DNA of 64,000 nucleotides from Sphingomonadales bacterium 12-68-11. GTDB lineage: Bacteria; Pseudomonadota; Alphaproteobacteria; Sphingomonadales; Sphingomonadaceae. Positions 58,385 to 64,000 of this stretch are shown in pieces. The DNA lies in NCBI GenBank assembly GCA_002279825.1, contig NCCV01000003.1:434001-498000 (forward strand), written 5' to 3'. Each line of letters begins with the position of its first letter. The first letter of the stretch is position 1. Below the pieces are notes generated by a model. The model saw only the letters and a program-made list of their open reading frames with translations. It did not search any database and was not told where the DNA came from. Both the position numbers and the translations under genes were made by a program.

Positions 58385-59272
58385 ATGAGCAAGCGCATCG
58401 CCTTTCTCGGCCTCGGCACGATGGGCGCGCCGATGGCCGGCCACCTCGCCCGCGCCGGGCACCGGGTCACCGTCTACAACCGCACCGCCGCCACGGCCGA
58501 AGCCTGGCTGGCGCGGCATGCCGGGCTCGGCGTGGCACTGGCCCTGACCCCGGCCGAAGCCGCGCAAAAGCAGGACGCGGTGCTGGCCTGCGTCGGCAAC
58601 GATCGGGATCTGGAGGAGGTCGTGCTCGGCGAACGCGGCGCGCTGGCGGCGATGGAGCCGGGCGCGCTGTTCGTCGATCACACTACCGTATCGCCCGCCC
58701 TCGCCCGGAAGATCGCGGACGTCGCCCAAGCGCGCGGATTGCTCGCACTCGACGCGCCGGTTTCGGGCGGGCAGGCGGGAGCGGAAAACGGCACGCTCTC
58801 GGTCATGGCCGGCGGTTCGGCCGAGGCCTTTGCCGCTGCAAGCCCGATCCTCGACGCGTTCTCTGCCCGGATTGTGCACATCGGCGCGGCCGGCGCGGGT
58901 CAGGCGGCCAAGGCGGTCAACCAGCTGTGCATCGCCGGAACGCTCGCCGGGCTCTCCGAAGGGCTGCGCTTCGCTCAAGCCAGCGGGCTCGATCTCGACC
59001 GGGTGCTCGAGGCGATCTCCGGCGGCGCCGCGCAGAGCTGGCAGATGGTCAACCGCTGGCCGACGATGGCCCGGGGCGAGTTCGACTTCGGCTTCGCGAT
59101 CGACTGGATGCGCAAGGACCTCGCCATCGCGCTCGCCGATGCCAAAGCGCACGGCCTGCCGCTGCCGGTGGCGGACCTGGTCGACGGTTTCTACGCCGAG
59201 ATCCAGGCCGCAGGCGGCGGGCGGCAGGATACCAGCGCGCTGGTGCGCCACTGGCCGGAGATTGCCCCGTGA
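58385..59272 (+). CDS. NAD(P)-dependent oxidoreductase, 3-hydroxyisobutyrate dehydrogenase-like
   Basis: A 295-residue beta-hydroxyacid dehydrogenase. The N-terminal Rossmann motif is FLGLGTMGAPMAGHLARAG (7-25), then the substrate-binding DAPVSGGQAGAENGTLSVM and the catalytic lysine in GAGQAAKAVNQ (about residue 177). The substrate could be 3-hydroxyisobutyrate, tartronate semialdehyde or succinic semialdehyde and cannot be assigned. It overlaps the next gene by 4 bp (GTGA) and is divergent from ilvA. Confidence 0.88.
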   Translation: MSKRIAFLGLGTMGAPMAGHLARAGHRVTVYNRTAATAEAWLARHAGLGVALALTPAEAAQKQDAVLACVGNDRDLEEVVLGERGALAAMEPGALFVDHTTVSPALARKIADVAQARGLLALDAPVSGGQAGAENGTLSVMAGGSAEAFAAASPILDAFSARIVHIGAAGAGQAAKAVNQLCIAGTLAGLSEGLRFAQASGLDLDRVLEAISGGAAQSWQMVNRWPTMARGEFDFGFAIDWMRKDLAIALADAKAHGLPLPVADLVDGFYAEIQAAGGGRQDTSALVRHWPEIAP

Positions 59273-60948
59273 AGCGCCTGCTCTGCGCCCTGCTGCTAGC
59301 CCTCTGTTCCGCGCCGGCGCTCGCCGACACGCTGATCGACAACATCAACGGCCTGTCGTTCGACCGCGACGGCAAAGTGACGCGCTTCAGCGCGATGATC
59401 GTCGGCGAGGACGGCAAGGTGGTCCGCACGCTCGACCGTTTCGAACGTCCGCCCCAGGTCGAGTTCCGCGAGAACGGCGAAGGCCGCACCGTCGTCCCCG
59501 GTTTCATCGACGCGCATGCGCACGTCATGGGCCTCGGCCTCGGCCAACTGGTGCTCGATCTGTCGGGCACGCGCTCGCTCCAGGAAGCCCAGGACAGGCT
59601 CGCCGCCTATGCCGCCGCGCATCCCGACCGCCCGTGGCTGATCGGACGCGGCTGGAACCAGGAACTGTGGGGCCTCGGCCGTTTCCCGACCGCCGCCGAA
59701 CTCGACGCGGTGGTATCCGACCGGCCGGTCTGGCTCGAGCGGATCGACGGCCACGCCGGCTGGGCCAACAGCGCCGCGCTCGCCGCCGCCGGCGTTACCG
59801 CCGCGACCGCCGACCCCGCAGGCGGCCGCATCGAGCGCCTGCCCGGCGGCCGCCAGCCCGCCGGGGTGTTCGTCGACGCCGCGGCCGAACTGGTCGGCTC
59901 CAAGGTCCCCCCGCCGCGCGCCGCCGACCGCGACCTGGCGCTGTTCGAAGCGCAGGATCTGCTGCTGCGCAACGGCGTGACCGCGGTTGCCGACATGGGC
60001 ACCAGCATCGAGGACTGGATGACCTTCCGCCGCGCCGGCGACGCGGACCGGTTGCGTCTGCGAATCATCGCCTACGCGGCGAGCGTGCCCGAGATGCTGC
60101 TGATCGGCGGCCAAGGCCCGACCCCGTGGCTCTACGACGACCGGCTCCGGCTGACCGGCATCAAGCTCTATCTGGATGGCGCGCTGGGCAGTCGCGGCGC
60201 GCTGCTCAAGGCGCCCTATGCCGACGACCCGCGCAACCGCGGGCTGGCGCTGACGAACGGCACGCAGCTTCGCAATCTGATGAGCCGCGCAGCGATGGAT
60301 GGGTACCAGGTCGCGATCCACGCCATCGGCGATGCCGCCAACGACGAGGCGCTGCTGGCGATCGAGGAGCTCTCGGCCGACTACACGGGCGACCGCCGCT
60401 GGCGGATCGAGCACGCGCAAGTGGTCGATCCCGCCGACATCGCGCGGTTCGGCCGGCACGGGATCGTCGCCTCGATGCAGCCGGTCCACCAGCCCTCCGA
60501 CCGGCTGATGGCCGAAGCGCGGCTCGGCCCCGCGCGCCTCGCCGGCGCTTATGCCTGGCGCGCGCTACGCGATGCGGGGGCGTCGCTGGCGTTCGGCTCC
60601 GACGCGCCGGTCGAGGCGCCAGACGTCCTCGCCGGCATCGCCGCCGCGATCAGCCGCACCGACGCCGCCGGCCAGCCCGAAGGCGGATGGCTGCCAGAAC
60701 AGCGCGTCAGCCGCGAGCAGGCGCTGGCCGCCTATACCGCGGGCGCCGCCTACGCCGGGTTCGCCGAAGGCCGCTTCGGCCGCCTCGCGCCCGGCGAACG
60801 CGCCGATTTCGTGGTGCTTGACGGCGACCCGCTGCAGGCCAACGCGCAAGAGCTGCGCCGCATCCGCGTGCTCGAAACCTGGATCGCCGGGGTGAAGGTC
60901 TACGATGCGGGCGGCCCGCCACCTGCCGCTGACGCACCGGGGCGCTAG
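59269..60948 (+). CDS. exported amidohydrolase family protein (YtcJ-like)
   Basis: A 559-residue metal-dependent hydrolase of the amidohydrolase-3 type. It has a signal peptide (RLLCALLLALCSAPALA, cleavage near residue 19), the metal-binding FIDAHAHV (H83, H85), the lysine region KLYLDGALGSRGA, HAIGDAAN, RIEHAQ, and the C-terminal FGSDAPVE. The natural substrate is unknown. The GTG start overlaps the dehydrogenase stop by 4 bp. Confidence 0.88.
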   Translation: MKRLLCALLLALCSAPALADTLIDNINGLSFDRDGKVTRFSAMIVGEDGKVVRTLDRFERPPQVEFRENGEGRTVVPGFIDAHAHVMGLGLGQLVLDLSGTRSLQEAQDRLAAYAAAHPDRPWLIGRGWNQELWGLGRFPTAAELDAVVSDRPVWLERIDGHAGWANSAALAAAGVTAATADPAGGRIERLPGGRQPAGVFVDAAAELVGSKVPPPRAADRDLALFEAQDLLLRNGVTAVADMGTSIEDWMTFRRAGDADRLRLRIIAYAASVPEMLLIGGQGPTPWLYDDRLRLTGIKLYLDGALGSRGALLKAPYADDPRNRGLALTNGTQLRNLMSRAAMDGYQVAIHAIGDAANDEALLAIEELSADYTGDRRWRIEHAQVVDPADIARFGRHGIVASMQPVHQPSDRLMAEARLGPARLAGAYAWRALRDAGASLAFGSDAPVEAPDVLAGIAAAISRTDAAGQPEGGWLPEQRVSREQALAAYTAGAAYAGFAEGRFGRLAPGERADFVVLDGDPLQANAQELRRIRVLETWIAGVKVYDAGGPPPAADAPGR

Positions 60949-60951
60949 GGT

Positions 60952-61767
60952 CTAGACAGTCTGTTCGGGCTTAGTCGCGGCCGACACGTCATCGGTCTCT
61001 TCCTCGTCCCGCGCGCCCATCTTGTCCGCCGGGCGCATCAGCAGCAGCGAAATCTCGAACAGGATCACCAGCGGAATCGCCAGGATCAGCTGCGAGATCA
61101 CGTCGGGCGGAGTCACGACCGCGGCGACGATGAAGATGCCGACGATCACGTAGCGGCGCGCGGTGGTCATCTGCTCGCGGCTGACGATGCCCGCGCGGTT
61201 GAGCAGCAGCAGCAGCACCGGCAGCAGGAAGCTGATCCCGAACGCCAGGATCAGGTGCATCACCAGCGTCAGGTAGTCGCCCATCGCCGGCAGCGCTTCT
61301 TGGGGAATGCCCGCAGTCATGCCCTCGAAGCCGAGCAGGAAGGTGAACATCGTCGGCATGACCACGAAATAGGCGAGGCTCGCCCCCGCCGTGAACAACA
61401 CCGGCGTGGCCAGCAGGAACGGCAGGAAGGCCTTCTTTTCCTTGGCATAGAGGCCCGGGGCGACGAACTGCCACAACTGGTTGGCGATGATCGGGAAGCT
61501 GACCACGAAGGCCGCGAACAGCGCCACCTGGATCTCGACGAAGAACGCTTCGTAGAGCTTGGTATAGACCAGCCGGCCCTCGCCCGCGGGAAACGCCTGC
61601 GCGAGCGGCCGGACCAGCAGCGCGAAAATGTCGGCGGCGAAATAGAAGCACCCCGCGAACGCCACGCCGAGCGTGATCACGCACCGGAAGAGCCGGTTCC
61701 TCAGCTCGATCAGATGATCGAGCAGCGGAGCCTGGGTCTGGTCGAGGTCCTTAAGCTTTAGCGGCAT
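60952..61767 (-). CDS. tatC: twin-arginine translocase subunit TatC
   Basis: Polytopic receptor of the Tat pathway for folded proteins. The 271-residue protein has six membrane segments, the conserved N-terminal LLDHLIELRNRL (about 16-27) with its Glu, and the FVAPGLYAKEKK motif. The ATG at 61767 lies 17 bp inside tatB. The frame is open 11 codons further upstream. Last gene of the nagZ-scpAB-tatABC run; the amidohydrolase converges on it. Confidence 0.95.
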   Translation of the reverse strand: MPLKLKDLDQTQAPLLDHLIELRNRLFRCVITLGVAFAGCFYFAADIFALLVRPLAQAFPAGEGRLVYTKLYEAFFVEIQVALFAAFVVSFPIIANQLWQFVAPGLYAKEKKAFLPFLLATPVLFTAGASLAYFVVMPTMFTFLLGFEGMTAGIPQEALPAMGDYLTLVMHLILAFGISFLLPVLLLLLNRAGIVSREQMTTARRYVIVGIFIVAAVVTPPDVISQLILAIPLVILFEISLLLMRPADKMGARDEEETDDVSAATKPEQTV

Positions 61768-62194
61768 CGGGCGGGCCCAGCTTGGGATCGGTGTCGCCAT
61801 CGGGCGCGGGCGGATCGGGCACGAACGGCATGTCGCGATACTCGTCCGGATTGTCCTGCAGGATCGCCCGGCTTTCGGCCGTGGCCGGAGCCGGCAGCGG
61901 GGCGGGAAGCGGCGGCGGCGGATAGGCGCCGGTCGGCTCGGGCTCGCCAGGGCCGCCGTTCGGATGCTCGCGCATGACCCGCTCGTTCTGCTCGGCCCAC
62001 TTCTTCTCGAGCTCCTCCATCTCCGCCTCGCGGATCATGGTGTCGAGCCCGGCGCGGAAATGCCCCGAGATCTTGCGCATCTTCCCGATCCACTTGCCCG
62101 CGGTGCGCAGCGCCAGCGGCAAATCCTTCGGACCGATGACCAGCACCGCCACGACGACAATGAGCAGCAGCTCGCTGGGACCGATATCGAACAT
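61751..62194 (-). CDS. tatB: twin-arginine translocase subunit TatB
   Basis: A 147-residue membrane protein that forms the Tat substrate receptor with TatC. The N-terminus MFDIGPSELLLIVVVAVLVI is the membrane segment, followed by GPKDLPLALRTAGKWIGKMR, an amphipathic helix, and a Pro-rich C-terminal tail. It overlaps tatC by 17 bp and follows tatA by 31 bp. Confidence 0.94.
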   Translation of the reverse strand: MFDIGPSELLLIVVVAVLVIGPKDLPLALRTAGKWIGKMRKISGHFRAGLDTMIREAEMEELEKKWAEQNERVMREHPNGGPGEPEPTGAYPPPPLPAPLPAPATAESRAILQDNPDEYRDMPFVPDPPAPDGDTDPKLGPPDAAKA

Positions 62195-62225
62195 GCATCA
62201 ATGCCCCGAAGGGCTCCCTGGCGCG

Positions 62226-62447
62226 TCAGCCGGCCGGCTTGTCGGCGGCGGGCCTAGGCTCGGCGGGCTTTGCCTCGGCAATAGCGGCTTCGAACCGCGA
62301 CGCCGCTGACCCTTCGTCATCGAGGCCCCGGCGGAAGCTTTTCACGCCCTTGCCAATATCGCCCATAAAGTCGCTGATCCGGCCGCGCCCGAACAGCACG
62401 ACGAGCACCAGCAGGATGATCACAATCTGGAACGGACCCAGACTCAT
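62226..62447 (-). CDS. tatA: twin-arginine translocase subunit TatA
   Basis: A 73-residue pore-forming subunit. One membrane segment (about 5-20, FQIVIILLVLVVLFGRG) is followed by the FMGDIGKGVKSFRRGL amphipathic helix and a polar tail ending in a short Pro/Ala stretch. Order and spacing tatA-tatB-tatC are standard. Confidence 0.95.
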   Translation of the reverse strand: MSLGPFQIVIILLVLVVLFGRGRISDFMGDIGKGVKSFRRGLDDEGSAASRFEAAIAEAKPAEPRPAADKPAG

Positions 62448-62480
62448 GGAAAATCTCCGGATAACGCCGAAAGAGCGAGT

Positions 62481-63098
62481 CTAGGCGCTTTCCTCGGGGT
62501 TTTCCAGCGCCGCCTTGGCCGCCCGGTCTTCCGCAGCGCCCGCCTCGGCGAGCTCCAGGTAAGCGTCCTCGACCGCATCGAGCAGCCCGGCGGCCTTGAG
62601 TTCATCGATGCCCGGCAGGTCCTTGCGGCTGGCGAGCCCGAAATGGCTCAGGAACTCGGGCGTGGTGGCGTAGATCACCGGCCGGCCGGGCACTTCGCGC
62701 CGCCCCGCCGCGCGCACCCAGCCAGCCTCCATCAGCACGTCGAGCGTGCCCGAACTGGTCTGGACGCCGCGAATCGCCTCGATCTCGGCGCGGCTGACCG
62801 GCTCGTGATAGGCCACGATCGCCAGCACTTCGGTGGCCGCGCGGCTCAGCTTGCGGACCTGCTCGTGCTCGCGGCGGAGGAGATGCGCGAGATCCGGGGC
62901 GGTCTGGAACTGCCAGCGCTTGCCGCGCTCGACCAGCCGAACCCCGCGCGTCTCGTAGTGCGCCGCGAGGCCGCGCAGCGCCTCGCGCACCTCGGCCCCG
63001 CCAAGCCGCTCGGCCAGAGCCTCGGCCGTCAACGGCTCCTCGGCGGCGAACAGCAAGGCCTCGAGCGCGCGGGCGAGATCGTCGGGTGCCTCGCTCAT
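62481..63098 (-). CDS. scpB: segregation and condensation protein B
   Basis: Kleisin-interacting subunit of the SMC-ScpAB condensin. The 205-residue protein has two winged-helix units, beginning ALEALLFAAEEPLTAEALA, with TEVLAIVAYHEPVSRAEIEAIRGV in the second. The ATG at 63098 overlaps the scpA stop by 4 bp. smc is not in the window. Confidence 0.94.
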   Translation of the reverse strand: MSEAPDDLARALEALLFAAEEPLTAEALAERLGGAEVREALRGLAAHYETRGVRLVERGKRWQFQTAPDLAHLLRREHEQVRKLSRAATEVLAIVAYHEPVSRAEIEAIRGVQTSSGTLDVLMEAGWVRAAGRREVPGRPVIYATTPEFLSHFGLASRKDLPGIDELKAAGLLDAVEDAYLELAEAGAAEDRAAKAALENPEESA

Positions 63099-63907
63099 CC
63101 CGCTACCTGGCGCAGGTGGAGCGGCCCGAAAGCCTCCTCCTGCCGAAGTTCCGCCCTTCCCAGCCGGGCCAGCTCAAGCGCGGCGACGAAGCTCGAAGCG
63201 AGCACCGAACGGCGCAGGCGCGGATCCGTTCCTTCGCCGGCAGTGGGAAGAAAATCGCGCAGCTCCATCCAGTCGAGCCGGACGCCGAGCATCGCCGAGA
63301 CCCGCTCGATCGCCGAATCGAGCGTCATGACCAGGCGGTCGCGGACCATGTGGACGACCGGCTCATTGCGCACTTTGACCTGGCCATAGGCCGAAACCAG
63401 CGCGAACCAGTCGCACTGCCAAGCGTTGCGGCGATCGACCTTGAGCCCCTCCGGCGCGCCGCGCACGAACACGTCGCGGCCGAGGCGGTCCCGCGCCAGC
63501 AGCCGCGCCGCCGCCTCGCGCATCGCGCCCAGGCGTTGCAGCCGCAACTGCAGGCGCAGCGCCAGCTCCTCGGGCCCGGGCTGCTCCTGTTCTTCCTTGG
63601 GCAGCAGCAGCGCCGACTTGAGGTAAGCGAGCCACGCGGCCATCACCAGGTAGTCGGCCGCGATCTCCAGCCGCAGCGCTCCCGCCCGCTCGATGTAGAC
63701 CAGGTACTGATCGACCAGCGCCAGGATCGAGATCGCCTTGAGATCGACTTTCTGGCGCCGCGCCAGGTCGAGCAGCAGATCGAGCGGCCCCTCCCACCCG
63801 TCGAGTTCAAGATAGAGCGCGGCGTCGGGCGCCGGCGCGGCGGCGGGGCCTTCCCACGCTTCGCCCGGCACGGCATCGCGCGCGAAGAGCAGGCCGTCCT
63901 CGGTCAT
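63095..63907 (-). CDS. scpA: segregation and condensation protein A
   Basis: Kleisin subunit of SMC-ScpAB. The 270-residue protein has the signature WEGPLDLLLDLARRQKVDL (about 38-56), the IAADYLVMAAWLAYLKSALLLP helix, and a C-terminal winged helix that binds the SMC head. The ATG at 63907 overlaps the end of the upstream gene by 4 bp. Confidence 0.94.
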   Translation of the reverse strand: MTEDGLLFARDAVPGEAWEGPAAAPAPDAALYLELDGWEGPLDLLLDLARRQKVDLKAISILALVDQYLVYIERAGALRLEIAADYLVMAAWLAYLKSALLLPKEEQEQPGPEELALRLQLRLQRLGAMREAAARLLARDRLGRDVFVRGAPEGLKVDRRNAWQCDWFALVSAYGQVKVRNEPVVHMVRDRLVMTLDSAIERVSAMLGVRLDWMELRDFLPTAGEGTDPRLRRSVLASSFVAALELARLGRAELRQEEAFGPLHLRQVAG

Positions 63908-64000
63908 GCCTGAGCCACCAAATCGAGCAGCCGGTCGCGCTTGGCGAGCAGCGCGGCCTGATCGCCGGACGGCCGGCCGGTGAGGTCGAGCGCGCGCTCG
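63904..64000 (-). CDS. nagZ: 3' end of a probable beta-N-acetylhexosaminidase (nagZ), partial
   Basis: About 31 codons enter from the right edge on the minus strand and end with a TGA overlapping the scpA start by 4 bp. The visible end reads LTGRPSGDQAALLAKRDRLLDLVAQA. This resembles the C-terminus of sphingomonad NagZ, and nagZ-scpA-scpB-tat is a common order, but the fragment is too short to be certain. Confidence 0.5.
   Translation of the reverse strand, partial: ERALDLTGRPSGDQAALLAKRDRLLDLVAQA

Overview
The window is high-GC chromosomal DNA from an alphaproteobacterium, most likely a sphingomonad (Sphingomonadales, Erythrobacteraceae or Sphingomonadaceae type). This placement is inferred from gene order and protein style: the cobA-DUF2849-cysI-DUF934-cysH sulfur operon, the compact mraZ-to-ftsZ division cluster, the nagZ-scpA-scpB-tatABC block, the sphingomonad-like FtsA and FtsZ, and many GTG starts with 4-bp overlaps. 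No marker search was possible. Almost all of the window is core genome. I saw no phage region, insertion sequence, CRISPR array, rRNA or recognisable defence island.

Layout. 1-5.5 kb (+): an outer-membrane porin of the alginate-export family, then a tight operon for sirohaem and assimilatory sulfate reduction. 5.5-10.4 kb (-): an animal-type haem peroxidase, an NAD(P)-binding epimerase-like protein, proB and obgE, followed by tRNA-Ala(CGC). 10.7-15.7 kb (-): a proline-rich lipoprotein, a Bax-inhibitor-1 family membrane protein, proC, a YbjN protein and a TPR-SPOR protein. 15.8-34.5 kb (-): a complete dcw cluster, mraZ rsmH ftsL ftsI murE murF mraY murD ftsW murG murC murB ddl ftsQ ftsA ftsZ, in which nearly every gene overlaps the next by 1 or 4 bp. 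34.7-37.1 kb (-): two uncharacterised envelope proteins, cysteine synthase and a 2Fe-2S ferredoxin. 37.2-40.8 kb (+): an AlkA-type glycosylase, a membrane protein/XRE regulator pair and an S9 peptidase. 40.9-46.9 kb: phhB, ccmAB, map, a lipoprotein, a leucyl aminopeptidase, a lone SH3 protein and argC. 47.1-49.7 kb (+): glnB-glnA behind a sigma-54-like promoter, then a GH24 lysozyme. 49.7-56.9 kb (-): tamB (frameshifted), tamA and an arginyl/leucyl-transferase. 57-61 kb: ilvA (-), then a 3-hydroxyisobutyrate-dehydrogenase-like oxidoreductase and an amidohydrolase (+). 61-64 kb (-): tatC, tatB, tatA, scpB, scpA and the 3' end of a probable nagZ.

How the genes work together. The dcw cluster makes the lipid-linked peptidoglycan precursor (MurB-F, Ddl, MraY, MurG) and the septal machine that uses it (FtsW, FtsI, FtsL, FtsQ, FtsA, FtsZ). 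The first operon supplies sirohaem and reduces APS to sulfide, which the cysteine synthase at 36 kb can use. ProB and ProC are the first and last proline-synthesis steps. GlnB-GlnA assimilate ammonium.

Gene-free stretches are short. The longest are 10388-10666 (contains the tRNA), 46913-47145 (sigma-54-like promoter), 7046-7246 (nothing recognised), 56858-57057 (two DnaA-box-like sites), 11561-11749 (terminator) and 34493-34666 (mraZ leader). None exceeds about 300 bp. The points most worth a second look are the broken tamB, the 10-bp-periodic G-triplet array upstream of mraZ, the palindromic repeats that share a 13-mer with the tRNA gene, and the uncharacterised partners of sulfite reductase. 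I do not see a convincing undescribed multi-gene system.
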